Positions 53,836 to 63,414 are shown, counted from the stretch's first letter. The stretch: 64,000 bases of DNA from Methylobacterium soli (GCF_008806385.1 NZ_VZZK01000021.1:40275-104274); one strand, 5' to 3'. Numbers and translations: made by a program. Notes: generated from the sequence alone by a model not told the origin.

Positions 53836-53926
53836 CGAGGCCGGCCGGATGAAGCCGAGGCTGCTCGACGACCGCGTTGTTGATGTCTGCGAGAAGCTGA
53901 TGAAGTTCACGCTGCTGACCCGCGCT
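53836..53926 (+). pseudogene. arsH: arsH fragment
   Basis: Beginning one base after the cyclase stop, the sequence reads DEAGRMKPRLLDDRVVDVCE and then KLMKFTLLTRAA. This corresponds to about residues 189-220 of the intact ArsH at 35.2-35.9 kb (FDEAGRMKPGPLYDRVVDVC) with a few changes. Nothing before or after it matches arsH. Confidence 0.75.
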
Positions 53927-53997
53927 GCCTGTAGGCGCCCCTCGGCAGATCGGCGACCGACCAGATGAACGATGCCAACGCCTGATGATTCATGAGT

Positions 53998-54165
53998 GCG
54001 AGGGCGATTTCGTTTTTTCGCTACGTGAGCCCACAGGAACACGAAGTCCCAGAGGACCACGTGCTCCTGGAGGACCTCGGACCCTGGGTCGAGCACGATC
54101 TGGATCACGTCCTTGGACCCGTCCGAGCTCAGCCAGGCATAGGCGATTTCGCGAGATCGCTAGTT
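53998..54165. repeat. repeat R1, copy 2 (left end of GIY-YIG unit 2)
   Basis: Aligns over its full length with 29,884-30,052: GAGGGCGATTTCG at the left, CCCACAGGAACACGAAGTCC, CTGGGTCGAGCA, and GGCGATTTCGCGAGATCGCTAG at the right. Confidence 0.75.
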
Positions 54166-54995
54166 CGCGTTGAGGCCCATCTCTCGGCTCTGGAGCTTGA
54201 GCTTCCACTGGGTCTCCATACCGATGATCTCGTCGTCGCTTGCATCGGAGCCGCCACCTGAAGGATGCAGACCTGGTAGTCCGCGGGGTCTCGCGCTTTC
54301 GGGCGAACGTTCCCGCCATGTCCGGTTCGGGCATACTCCTGCCACCGGTTGAGGAAGCCGCCAGCCCCCGTCGCCGAGCCCACATAGACCTCGTGCGTCT
54401 TCGGGCAGGTCAGCAGGTAGACGCCCTTCGCAGCGCCCAAGGCCACCTTCCAGCTCTCCGGCAGCACGTCGATCTCCGAGAGCTGCTTCACGAAGGCCAG
54501 ATGCCCCGGGAACGCGGGCTCCTTGAAGTCCGTGCGCACCTCGAGGACGTCCTTGTTCTGCCGATCAGCACGTTGCGCCCATGACCGTGCGCCCCGGCCC
54601 CACTCGATGACGACCTTGCCGACGAGATCGGATAGTCGCTCGTCGGGCTCGAGCTCATAGAGGTCATGCTCCTCGGCTTTGAGGATCCTGTCGTTTATCG
54701 GTTCGGGCGTGTCGACCTGCATCGGTCCGACGCTACGGATCTGATAGAGGCCGACGAACAGGGTCTCGCGAGCCGGTGTGCCGACGAACGACGCCCAGAG
54801 TGGCCGGGAGCTCAGGACCTGCCGGTTCCCGGGCGAGTGGATGGATTGGTAGAGATCGAACGCCGATCGATCATTCCGCCATAGCGCATAGGGAGTTCGG
54901 CCTTTGGTCGCCCGATTGTCCTGATGGCGGAGCAGCCGCACGTCCTCGGGCGCGATCTCGGCCTGGTGCAAAAGCGAGTTGAACAGGAGGGGCAT
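54129..54995 (-). CDS. GIY-YIG nuclease family protein, copy 2, with C-terminal frameshift
   Basis: A near-identical copy of the 30.0-30.9 kb protein over the first ~247 residues, including the GVYLLTCPKTHEVYVGSATG core and FLNRWQEYARTG with the catalytic Arg. Near 54,251-54,256 one base is missing relative to copy 1 (GAGCCGCCACC instead of GAGCCGGCGACC). The final ~30 residues, which in copy 1 contain AMENQWKEKLQSRE and the conserved Glu, are therefore replaced by an unrelated tail ending at 54129. The original end is still readable in another frame down to 54165. Catalytic activity is therefore doubtful. Confidence 0.75.
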   Translation of the reverse strand: MPLLFNSLLHQAEIAPEDVRLLRHQDNRATKGRTPYALWRNDRSAFDLYQSIHSPGNRQVLSSRPLWASFVGTPARETLFVGLYQIRSVGPMQVDTPEPINDRILKAEEHDLYELEPDERLSDLVGKVVIEWGRGARSWAQRADRQNKDVLEVRTDFKEPAFPGHLAFVKQLSEIDVLPESWKVALGAAKGVYLLTCPKTHEVYVGSATGAGGFLNRWQEYARTGHGGNVRPKARDPADYQVCILQVAAPMQATTRSSVWRPSGSSSSRAERWASTRTSDLAKSPMPG

Positions 54996-55084
54996 AGGAC
55001 CTTTCGGGCGTGGCTGATTCGACAGATCGCTATATCCTGGAGCTGAATGCGGCAGCGCTCTGCCGCGCCGGACCGGCTCTCACA

Positions 55085-55428
55085 GATCGATCGCGAATTT
55101 ACGAAATACCGACACCGGCGGCCGGATCGCTTTCTCCTCGGCGCCGCCGCGTTCTTTGCCTTGGGTCTGGTGGCAAGCCTCTCAGAAGGCGCAGGGTGGC
55201 TGCCAGCACGGCGAGCCATAAACCCGCGCCGCTACTCGCAGATCCAGCTGGTGCGCCTCGTATGCGATCCTGCAGCACGTCCACGACGAGAGCGATGACG
55301 TCAATGCCGCCGGTCAATGGGCGTCAGGGTGGAAGGCAATACGACGATTGGATCCAGTCAAATGGACCTCAAGCGCATTCCCATCTGAAACGCCCGGAAT
55401 TTCACTTTTCAACTGACGCCAGATGCTC
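55085..55428. repeat. repeat R2, copy C (right end of GIY-YIG unit 2)
   Basis: Homologous to 30,966-31,316 and 40,513-40,834, with the same landmarks (ACCGGCGGCCG, TTCTTTGCCTTGGGTCTGG, GGATCCAGTCAAATGGACCT, TTTTCAACTGACGCCAGAT). The minus-strand reading frame ends GNALEVHLTGSNRRIAFHPD then AH and TGA. Confidence 0.75.
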
Positions 55429-55554
55429 ATCGGCATCGAGTTCAAGATCGGGCGCCCGGCGTCCCACTCGCCGTGCTGGAGGCGCCGCTCGATCAGGAAG
55501 CGGAAGCTGAGCTCGATGCGGTTGAACTCGCGCGTGAGTTGGCCGAGTGACGGC

Positions 55555-56328
55555 CTAGGGAGCGGCGCGAAGCAGGGCAGGGGCTGAACGCACCTGCAAG
55601 AACCCGTCGTCGAGCTTATGCTGATGCCTATCGAGCCAGCCCTTCGCACGCTCGTAGTCGCTGAGCAGCGATGCTAGGTAGCGCCAGAACTCAAGTCCGT
55701 GTGACCGGAGCTTGAGATGCGCGAGCTCGTGGACGACGACATATCGGAGCACCGCCTTCGGAGCGAGCACCAAGAGCCAGTTAATGCTGAGGCCGCCTCG
55801 GCTACTGCAGGAGCCCCAACCTGCTGACATGTCGCCGACCCGGATAGAACAGGGCGTCAATTCGAACTTCTTCCGATAGGTCGCTACGATCTCGTGCACA
55901 TCACGCCGCACGCGTCGCTTGAGCCAAAGCTTCAGCTCATTGGCTACGAGAGCATCGGCGTTTGTTTCGCTGACCCAAGCCGGGAGCCTGATCGAAAAGC
56001 CATTCTGATAGCCAATCTCGATGCGAGAAGCGTCTGTTCGCAGGACTGTCAAAGAGGCCATGCGACCGCGGTAGGGTATTTTCGAACCCGTAATGAAACG
56101 TGGCACCACGGTGCGCTCGGATGCGAGCTCATCCAACTCGCGGACCGCCTGATAGACCCACTCTCGCTTGCGATTGAGGAACCGATCGATGACTTCATCA
56201 TCGTCCGTTGAAAGTGCCAGAACCTCGACGCCAGCTGGGGTCACCGTTATCCGGCGCTCGGATGCCGTTGCGGTTCGCCGCAGGGTGTAAGGGATGTTCG
56301 TCTGCCCAATGCGCAGGCTCGGCATCAA
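55555..56328 (-). CDS. YgjP-like metallopeptidase (M48/WLM-type) of the type I RM operon
   Basis: A 257-residue protein with the zinc motif HELAHL in RYVVVHELAHLKLRSHGLEFW near residue 200 and an upstream VGDMSAGWGSCSSRGGLSIN block characteristic of YgjP/DUF45. The N-terminal half is beta-rich with PYTLRRTATASERRITV. Its ATG overlaps the hsdR stop (ATGA), so it is the last gene of the RM operon. Proteins of this family often accompany type I restriction loci, but their role there is not established. Confidence 0.88.
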   Translation of the reverse strand: MMPSLRIGQTNIPYTLRRTATASERRITVTPAGVEVLALSTDDDEVIDRFLNRKREWVYQAVRELDELASERTVVPRFITGSKIPYRGRMASLTVLRTDASRIEIGYQNGFSIRLPAWVSETNADALVANELKLWLKRRVRRDVHEIVATYRKKFELTPCSIRVGDMSAGWGSCSSRGGLSINWLLVLAPKAVLRYVVVHELAHLKLRSHGLEFWRYLASLLSDYERAKGWLDRHQHKLDDGFLQVRSAPALLRAAP

Positions 56329-59300
56329 TGCATTCCGGCGTAGGCGTGAACAGCGTAGGCCTCGATATCGTCGCGGATCTGCTTCGGTTCTGGCACACCT
56401 GCTCCGACGAGTAGGGGGCGCACGCGCTGCCTGAGCTCTTTCTTATAGGCGTCCATGAAGAACCACGAGGGCTGGCTTGCTTGAGCCGTGGCGTAGACGT
56501 TGCCGATCGCGATCGCAGCGGCTTGCTGGCTCTCATGACCGACGTCAGGAGCCGCGCTCTCGATGATACGCAGGATCGCGAAGGCCCGCTCATCCATGCC
56601 GAGTTCGGCATGCGCACCCTGCTCGTTGGTGATATTCGCGGCAAGATCCTGGAACTCACGCAGCCCTTCGGCGGCAGAAATCTGCCCGTCCTCGAAGCGG
56701 CGGATGATCTCCAACACGCGCTCTGAGAAACGCCCATACTGAGCCGGGTTCTTGTCGACCAATTCGCGGGTTACGCGCTTGAGCTCGGCGGATTTCCGGA
56801 CCAGCGCCTCCTGCAAGTCCTCCTCCGTTTTGCTCTCCGTGTCGAAGTCTGCGCTGAAGCTTGGGTCTGTGATCGAGCGCAGGCGTATGGTCGTTGACAG
56901 CCCCGTGGCATGGACGTGCTCTTCGAGCATGTCTCGGATCTTGGACGTGTAGCTCCGGTGATCGAGGCTCTCGTCCTTCAAGATCACCTGCGTCGCCATA
57001 CGAAGGAAAGCAGCCGCCCACTTCACCGCGTCGGTAAATTCTAGGATTGCTGGATCTGGTGAGAGGTCGCCGTAGACCCGCACAAACTGCCGCGCGAAGC
57101 GCTGAAGGTCGAACCAATCGTCCTCCCGTCCCTCGACCACCAACTTGCCGACCACGTAGGCCGCTGCCTTCTCGTCCAGACCATCCAAACCAAGCAGCCG
57201 CTTCTGACGTGCGTAGCGGGCGTGGACCTCCCGTAAGTCGTTACGCAGGATAGCGATGTCGCGCAGCGCGTTCTGAACGTCGTCGGCCCGATAGCTCGCC
57301 AGAGCCTCGTCGAGGTGGTTGGTCACGCCGATGTAGTCGACGATCCGGCCATGCGGCTTCTCGATCTCGATCCCGTCCGGACGCTTCAGCGTGCAGGTGC
57401 GATTGGTGCGGGCGATGGCCTGCAGCAGACCGTGTTCCTTCAGCGGCTTGTCGAGATACATGACCGCTTCAATCGGCGCGTCAAAACCGGTCAGCAGCTT
57501 ATCGCAGACGATTAGGAAGCTCGGCTCCTTACCGAAGACCTTGAACGCCTTCTTGGCTTTTTTCTCGGCTTCCTCGTCGAGGTAGTGCGCTTCGAGCTGA
57601 CGACGCACAGCGGTGACGGCTGGATCCTCGGAGTCCTTGTTGTCCTCCTGGCTCTTCGAATAGGCGCAGGCGATCATCATGTCTGCCTGCTCCCGGGCTG
57701 CGTCGGCGTCGCTGCCGCCTTTGATGAGATCGGCCGCGATCAGGGCTGCGAGGGCTGCCCGGTAGAGAACCACGGCTTCGCGATCGATGACGACGATCTG
57801 GGCCTTGAACCCATCAGGGCGGCAGACCTGCTTGAAGTGTTCCCAGATATCTAAGGCGACGAGCCGCACCCTCTCTGGGTGCTTAGCGAGGGTTGCGAGC
57901 GCGACACCCTTGCGCTTCAGCTCCTCGCGCTTGTCGTCCGCCATATCGACGAACCAGCGATCGAATAGGATGTCGATTTCGGCCTCGTCGATGGCCCAAT
58001 CGGTTTTGCGGCCTTCGTAGAGGATCGGAACAGTCGCTCCGTCGCGCACGGCGTCATCGATGCCATATTTATCGAGGTAGCCCTCGCCCGCGACGCTGAA
58101 TTGGCGGTAGGTATTCTTGTCGGAGTTCTTGATTGGCGTGCCTGTAAAGCCGAAGAACCTGGCATCCGGCAGGGTCGCCTGAAGATAGCCCCCGAGGTCC
58201 TTCTCCTGGGTGCGGTGGCACTCATCCACCAACACGATCCAGTTTTCCGAGTTCGGGATAGCCTCGCGCGAGCCAGCGAATTTGAAGATGGTCGACAGCA
58301 GGATCTGCCCGCTGCCGGCTCGTTCGACGGTCTCGCGGAGCTCCGCCACCGATCCTGCCTGCTTCGGGTTGGGCAGGGCGCAAGCGACAAAGGTGGTCGA
58401 GATCTGCGTGTCGAGGTCGATGCGGTCCGTCAGAACGAGAATGTTCGGGTTCTGGAGCGTTGCCGCTTCCACGGTCAGATGCGTCTTCAGCTTGAGAGCG
58501 AGGAAGACCATGGTCAGGCTCTTACCCGAGCCCTGCGTGTGCCAGATCAATCCCTTTTTCAGCTGCCCGTCGGCAACGCGGGCGACCGCCTTGTTCACCG
58601 CTCGGAATTGCTGATAGCGGCAGACCTTCTTGACGGTTTTCTTCGTCTCGGGATCAGTCTCGAACACGATGAAGTGCGCCAGGAGATCCAGGAGCCGTGC
58701 TGGCTCAAGAAGGCACCAGAGGTCCTTAGCGAGATCGTCCGCGAAGTCTTCCCGGCTGCGCGGCCAAGCGTCAGGCCATGGCGCGTAGAACTGCGAGGAC
58801 GCGCCCGTGGCACCGTAGAGTGTGGTGATCCCATCGGTGATAAGATTGAAAGCGTTCGAGCCGAACAGGCGCGGGATGTCGCGCTCATATTGCTTGATCT
58901 GCTCGAACGCTTCCTCGGCCGTGTTGCTGGTCTTTAGTGGCGATTTCGCTTCGATCACGACTATCGGAATGCCGTTCACGAACACCACAATGTCCGGCAC
59001 GCGCGACCGCTGAGCGGAAACGCGAAACTGACAGACGATGTGGTAACTGTTACGATCGGGGTTCTTAAAATCGATCAAGACAATGGGTCGGTCGCGCGCG
59101 TCGCCTGTCAGCCTGCGCGAGTAGGCGCCCCGCAGCTTTCTCTGCCACTCTTCGTTGTCTGAAAGGGTGGATAGATCGCCATAGATCGCCTCGGCATCGA
59201 TTGTGCCGATCCCGTTCAAAGACTGTAGAGCCTCGAGCAGCACGGGTTTGAGAAGAACGCGGTTCTTCTCTACCTGCATCACTGTGGCAGCCGCAGGCGA

Positions 59301-59369
59301 GAGCTGCTGGTAGCCCAGTGCGGTCAGCACATCGAGCGTTGGCTTCTCAGCGAGCCGGTATTCACTCAT
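56325..59369 (-). CDS. hsdR: type I restriction enzyme endonuclease/translocase subunit HsdR
   Basis: A 1014-residue subunit that translocates DNA with ATP and cuts it away from the recognition site. The nuclease core near residues 125-143 has Asp126 (RVPDIVVFVNG), then IVVIEAKS with Glu140 and Lys142. Helicase motifs follow: Walker A TQGSGKS at 278-284, DECH at 382-385, and FGFTGTPIKNSDKNT near 410. The C-terminal half is helical. The ATG at 59369 overlaps the hsdS stop; the frame is open to 59483 but has no homology there. All key residues look intact. Confidence 0.95.
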   Translation of the reverse strand: MSEYRLAEKPTLDVLTALGYQQLSPAAATVMQVEKNRVLLKPVLLEALQSLNGIGTIDAEAIYGDLSTLSDNEEWQRKLRGAYSRRLTGDARDRPIVLIDFKNPDRNSYHIVCQFRVSAQRSRVPDIVVFVNGIPIVVIEAKSPLKTSNTAEEAFEQIKQYERDIPRLFGSNAFNLITDGITTLYGATGASSQFYAPWPDAWPRSREDFADDLAKDLWCLLEPARLLDLLAHFIVFETDPETKKTVKKVCRYQQFRAVNKAVARVADGQLKKGLIWHTQGSGKSLTMVFLALKLKTHLTVEAATLQNPNILVLTDRIDLDTQISTTFVACALPNPKQAGSVAELRETVERAGSGQILLSTIFKFAGSREAIPNSENWIVLVDECHRTQEKDLGGYLQATLPDARFFGFTGTPIKNSDKNTYRQFSVAGEGYLDKYGIDDAVRDGATVPILYEGRKTDWAIDEAEIDILFDRWFVDMADDKREELKRKGVALATLAKHPERVRLVALDIWEHFKQVCRPDGFKAQIVVIDREAVVLYRAALAALIAADLIKGGSDADAAREQADMMIACAYSKSQEDNKDSEDPAVTAVRRQLEAHYLDEEAEKKAKKAFKVFGKEPSFLIVCDKLLTGFDAPIEAVMYLDKPLKEHGLLQAIARTNRTCTLKRPDGIEIEKPHGRIVDYIGVTNHLDEALASYRADDVQNALRDIAILRNDLREVHARYARQKRLLGLDGLDEKAAAYVVGKLVVEGREDDWFDLQRFARQFVRVYGDLSPDPAILEFTDAVKWAAAFLRMATQVILKDESLDHRSYTSKIRDMLEEHVHATGLSTTIRLRSITDPSFSADFDTESKTEEDLQEALVRKSAELKRVTRELVDKNPAQYGRFSERVLEIIRRFEDGQISAAEGLREFQDLAANITNEQGAHAELGMDERAFAILRIIESAAPDVGHESQQAAAIAIGNVYATAQASQPSWFFMDAYKKELRQRVRPLLVGAGVPEPKQIRDDIEAYAVHAYAGMH

Positions 59370-60505
59370 TTGGGCACCCGGACGCCGCCAGATAGGAGAT
59401 CCTTCAACAACCTTGCCTTCACGCGTCTGAGCTGACTGACGCTCTCGCGTGAGCGGGTCACCGCCTCCGCAAGCGAGGAGCAATAAGTGCCTATTTCAAT
59501 TTGTTTTTCGAGAGAATGGAATTTGAACTGAAGCTTGCGGAAAGTGCTCTGCTTGATACCTTTGGCAGTCGAGCCGGTAGCGTGCCGGTGAATAGTTGCT
59601 TGTGCTGGTGGGGAGAGCAGGAGCCACTTGAGGTATTTTCGATCTAGACGGTCTAGTTTTGGCACAAGGGTGATAGTTCGCTGCCCCAGGGCAGCTTTAT
59701 ACGGCGGAAATTCTGCAACAAACCCGAGTGGTGCCTCGGTTGTAAACAAAATATCTCCCGCCATAGGTATCCCGCGCCGCATCCATGAATCATACGCTTC
59801 TTCCGCGATGAACTCTCTCGGCTCTTCGACTAAATATCCGAAGCGAACATTTCTAGCAGTTATAAGAGGCACGCCCTTATCAGACTTTGGAGGAGCAACG
59901 CCTCGATAATCAATGATTCTATCGAGCATATCTTCAATCGGAAACATGCAACGTTCGGTGCCAGTGCCGTCTTTTTCGCTAAATGTGTCTGATAAAAAAG
60001 CATTCAGCAGTGAATTAGTTCGGTCGGTAACAGCAACGCTGGCAGCAATGGTGTCGTCTACCGATCGCAGCACCTCGGCAATACGCTGCTGCTCATCGAT
60101 GCCAGGGAAGCTAATATGTTTCTCTTTAAGCAGCTTGAAATGCCTAGCATAACCCTCACTCTGCAGATTGATAGCAGTGAGTGCATAGTAGAAAAATCTT
60201 GGATTGAGCTGTTTGGATGGCTGAAGGCACTGCGTGCCGTCTGCGCCTACAACGAATGGGAAATCAATATACTTTAACACCCTTGTATGATCTCCGAATA
60301 CGATTACAGGCAGATCATATGGATATGCGGCACCGACGTTATCTGTGTATCCACATATGATATCTGCTCCTTGATCAATGATGGGGAGCTTTCCCGATTG
60401 GAAGTATTCAGAAGTCGGAAGCTTGCGTATTTGACTGCCTCGCTTCTGCACAATGACGTCCGCAACACTGGCCTGCGACCAAGGAAATTCGTTCTCAGAT
60501 GTCAT
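59366..60505 (-). CDS. hsdS: type I restriction-modification specificity subunit HsdS
   Basis: A 379-residue protein with two target-recognition domains. TRD1 runs from about 8 to 170 (with GKLPIIDQGADIICGYTDNV and the FPGIDEQQRIAEVL end typical of TRDs), TRD2 from about 195 to 370 (GVPLITARNVRFG, then KQSTFRKLQFKFHSLEKQIE). The helical separators are LRSVDDTIAASVAVTDRTNS and the final SQLRRVKARLLKDLL. It decides the two half-sites methylated and restricted; the sequence itself cannot be read from this. The gene is distinctly lower in GC than its neighbours, which fits frequent exchange of specificity genes. It overlaps hsdM by 11 bases. Confidence 0.93.
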   Translation of the reverse strand: MTSENEFPWSQASVADVIVQKRGSQIRKLPTSEYFQSGKLPIIDQGADIICGYTDNVGAAYPYDLPVIVFGDHTRVLKYIDFPFVVGADGTQCLQPSKQLNPRFFYYALTAINLQSEGYARHFKLLKEKHISFPGIDEQQRIAEVLRSVDDTIAASVAVTDRTNSLLNAFLSDTFSEKDGTGTERCMFPIEDMLDRIIDYRGVAPPKSDKGVPLITARNVRFGYLVEEPREFIAEEAYDSWMRRGIPMAGDILFTTEAPLGFVAEFPPYKAALGQRTITLVPKLDRLDRKYLKWLLLSPPAQATIHRHATGSTAKGIKQSTFRKLQFKFHSLEKQIEIGTYCSSLAEAVTRSRESVSQLRRVKARLLKDLLSGGVRVPK

Positions 60506-62027
60506 AGCCGAGTCTCTTCAGGTGCTCGAACATCACTGACTCGGCCTCGTTGCGTTTCGCGACGGCCTCCTGCAGTTTGGCGACCTCAGTCGTGACATCA
60601 GCTACCTTCGTGTCGGCACCGGTCTGCACGTAACGGCTGATAGTCAGGTTGAAGTCATTAGCGGCAAGCTCTGCGATAGGCACTACGCGAGCGAGCTTAT
60701 CTGCATCAGTGAAAGTATGGAAAGCTTCTGCAAGTGTCTTTACGTTGACGTCCGTGAGAACATTCTGAGCTTTGCCTGGCTGGAACGTCGCGTCGCCATT
60801 TACGAACAGCACCTTGCCTCGCCGGCTTTCCGGCTTGACCTTTCGGACTATCAGAATTGCGGCTGGAATGCTTGCGCCGTAGAAGAGGTTTGGTGCCAGC
60901 CCAATTACCGCCTCGATGACGTCCTCTTTCAGCATTGCCTCCCGGATGCGAGCCTCGGATCCTCGAGACAAGACGCCGTGAGGCACGACTACGCCCAGCA
61001 TGCCGTCGGCTTTCAGCGCGCTGATCATGTGTTGAATGAAGGCAAAGTCGCCATAGCCTTTGGGTGGGCAACCATACGCATCGCGCCCGAACGGATCGCC
61101 ATTCGACCAAATCTCGTGGCCCCAGACCTTCTCTGAGAACGGCGGGTTTGCCAGCACGCGATCGTAAGTGCCAACTCCTGGAACAAATTCCAGTGTTTTG
61201 GGATCGTAGCGCTTTGGCGATAGGAGAGTGTCGCCCTTCGCAATGAAAGCGTCGTCGATGTCATGCAAGAAGAGATTGATTTCGGCGATTGCCCACGTGC
61301 CGAGGTTCTTCTCCTGCCCGTAGAGCGAGAGGCTGCGCGCGTCCTGCTTGCGATCCTTCAGGTGCTGCACAGCCTCTAACAGCATGCCGCCTGAGCCGCA
61401 GGTTGGATCGTAGATAGACATGCCGGGCTTGGGGTCGAGGCACTCCACGATCAGCCGAACGATCTGGCGGGGCGTGTAGAACTCGCCGCCTTTTTTGCCC
61501 GCGCCCTCGGCGAACATCTTGATAAGATAGAGATAAGCGTCGCCCAGCACATCTGCCGGCACATCGCAATTGCGCAGACGATACTTCTCGAAGTGCGCCA
61601 GGAGCAGCTCCAAGCGGGCGTCAGGGAATTTCTCCTGATTGGCGAAGTCTACCGCCCCGAACACGCCCCGAAGCCGCAAGTTCGCGTCTTCGATGGCTGC
61701 GAAGGCGTTGTTCAGCCGCTGGCCAATCTGGGTGGAGTGCTTCCGCACCTGGTCCCAGCGGTGCTCAAGCGGGATGTGGAAGCGGTGCTCATCAGGGTCC
61801 GCCGCTTCCTCCTGGTCGCCTGTTTCGGCGAGGAGGGCTTCGAACTCCTCGTCCCACACGTCGCAGAGCCGTTTGTAGAACAGGAGCCCAAACACATACT
61901 GCTTGTAGTCTCCCGCATCGACGTGCCCGCGCAGGATGTCGGCAGCACCCCAGAGATGCCGCTCGAGATCCTGCTGCTTCAACCTCAGCTTGGCCCCACC
62001 GAGGGCGGCAGGAGTGGTCATATCCAT
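60495..62027 (-). CDS. hsdM: type I restriction-modification DNA methyltransferase subunit HsdM
   Basis: A 510-residue N6-adenine methyltransferase. The N-terminal helical domain has KQYVFGLLFYKRLCDVWDEE. SAM motif I is SIYDPTCGSGGMLLEAVQHL and the catalytic NPPF is in RVLANPPFSEKVWG. The domain YYGASIPAAILIVRK-like segment and the C-terminal helices (FNLTISRYVQ) are normal. Start uncertain: ATG 62027, 62021 or 62063. First gene of the minus-strand operon hsdM-hsdS-hsdR-ygjP. Confidence 0.95.
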   Translation of the reverse strand: MDMTTPAALGGAKLRLKQQDLERHLWGAADILRGHVDAGDYKQYVFGLLFYKRLCDVWDEEFEALLAETGDQEEAADPDEHRFHIPLEHRWDQVRKHSTQIGQRLNNAFAAIEDANLRLRGVFGAVDFANQEKFPDARLELLLAHFEKYRLRNCDVPADVLGDAYLYLIKMFAEGAGKKGGEFYTPRQIVRLIVECLDPKPGMSIYDPTCGSGGMLLEAVQHLKDRKQDARSLSLYGQEKNLGTWAIAEINLFLHDIDDAFIAKGDTLLSPKRYDPKTLEFVPGVGTYDRVLANPPFSEKVWGHEIWSNGDPFGRDAYGCPPKGYGDFAFIQHMISALKADGMLGVVVPHGVLSRGSEARIREAMLKEDVIEAVIGLAPNLFYGASIPAAILIVRKVKPESRRGKVLFVNGDATFQPGKAQNVLTDVNVKTLAEAFHTFTDADKLARVVPIAELAANDFNLTISRYVQTGADTKVADVTTEVAKLQEAVAKRNEAESVMFEHLKRLGYDI

Positions 62028-62229
62028 GTTCGCATCACCGAGAGCGCGGTTTTGGCCGATCATAGCCCTGAATGGGCGCTCGCGGCTGTGCTGTAGATGC
62101 CTCGCTTCGTGGGATCCTTAACGCGCAAGCAAAATAACCAAGGAGCTGGCCCCTGTCCCAAGCCGAAGAGGCATCTGGCACCTGGTGCTCAACCCGCCGT
62201 GCCAGCACGCGTTGCACCTAGGCAGCCGT

Positions 62230-62412
62230 GCGAGCCAAAACGAGGGCAGCTTGATCAGGAGGCGAAGTCCCAGACTGCGACGCTCGTCACGGAGGCCTTG
62301 CACCATGGGCCCGCCGCCCTCCGCATCACACCCTTGGATCGAGGCTCGTCCAGGTAGGGAAAGTCCTTTGCGGCCCGGCATCGGTGTCCTTTGATCGGCA
62401 AATCCGAGGATC
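62230..62412. repeat. repeat R1-type, copy beside the integrase gene
   Basis: Matches 48,950-49,115: GGAGGCGAAGTCCCAGACTG, CCCTTGGATCGAGG, AGGTAGGGAAAGTCCTTTGC, CATCGGTGTCCTTTGATCGG, ATCCGAGGATCACAGG. It stops about 20 bp before the integrase ATG, so it forms the leader of that gene. Confidence 0.7.
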
Positions 62413-62430
62413 ACAGGACGCGAGAATAAG

Positions 62431-63414
62431 ATGGCGACGATCAGGAGGCTGCGGGGACGCTGGCAGGCAGCCGTGCGCCGCAAGGGCATGCAGCCGCGCT
62501 CGAAGAGCTTCGACAGCAAGGCGGACGCCGAGCGCTGGGCCCGCAGTCTAGAGGCAGAGCTCGACCGCTGCGGCGCGCTGCCGGACACCAGGCCTTCCGA
62601 AAACACTACGCTTGCGCAGATCCTCACACGCTACCGCGATCAGGTCTCGCCGAAGAAGCGCAGCGCCGTCACGGAGATCGCGCGCATCAACGCCATCCTG
62701 CGCCGTCCGATCTGTCACCGGACGCTGGCGCTGCTGTCGAGCGCTGATCTCGCCACCTACCGCGACGAGCGCCTGAGAAACGTCGCACCCGCAACCGTAA
62801 TCCGCGAGCTGAACACGATCAGCCACGCCATCGACACGGCGCGTCGCGAGTGGGGCATCCACTTGGCTCAGAACCCGTGCAAGCTCGTGCGACGTCCTTC
62901 GCCGCCGAAGGGGCGCACACGCCGGCTCGAGGGCAACGAGGAGCAGATCCTGCTCGCTGCTGCTGATGCCGGGCGCGTGCGCTACCTGCGCCCGCTGATC
63001 GTGCTCGCCATTGAGACAGGCATGCGCCGGAGCGAGCTGCTGGCGCTGCGGTGGGAGCATATCGACCTCGCCAAGCGCGTCGCACATCTGCCGATGACGA
63101 AGAATGGCACCAGCCGGGATGTGCCGCTCTCCACCCGTGCCGTAGAGACGCTCAGGGCCCTCCAGAGAGGCGAGAGCGTGACGGTGTTCACAGCGGCGCC
63201 GAATGCGGTGCGGCTCGCCTGGCAGCGTCTGACGCGTCGTGTGGAGCTTGAGGATCTACACCTGCACGACCTTCGGCACGAGGCAGTCTCGCGCTTGTTC
63301 GAGAAGGGCTTCAACGTTGCCGAGGTCGCCTCGATCTCGGGCCACCGCGAGCTGCGGATGTTGACGCGCTATACCCATCTTCGAGCCGCTGATCTCGCAA
63401 ATCGGATGGGCTGA
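62431..63414 (+). CDS. tyrosine-type site-specific integrase/recombinase
   Basis: A 327-residue phage-type integrase. An N-terminal arm-binding region (MATIRRLRGRWQAAVRRKGM) precedes a SAM-like core-binding domain (LAQILTRYRDQVSPKKRSAV). The catalytic domain starts about residue 165: GMRRSELLALRWEHID (Arg I), DLHLHDLRHEAVSRLF (H-x-x-R), SGHRELRMLTRYTH (His/Arg and the nucleophile Tyr). All catalytic residues are present. Of the genes in the accessory region it is the only obvious mobility gene. Its usual target type would be the 3' part of a tRNA gene. Confidence 0.93.
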   Translation: MATIRRLRGRWQAAVRRKGMQPRSKSFDSKADAERWARSLEAELDRCGALPDTRPSENTTLAQILTRYRDQVSPKKRSAVTEIARINAILRRPICHRTLALLSSADLATYRDERLRNVAPATVIRELNTISHAIDTARREWGIHLAQNPCKLVRRPSPPKGRTRRLEGNEEQILLAAADAGRVRYLRPLIVLAIETGMRRSELLALRWEHIDLAKRVAHLPMTKNGTSRDVPLSTRAVETLRALQRGESVTVFTAAPNAVRLAWQRLTRRVELEDLHLHDLRHEAVSRLFEKGFNVAEVASISGHRELRMLTRYTHLRAADLANRMG

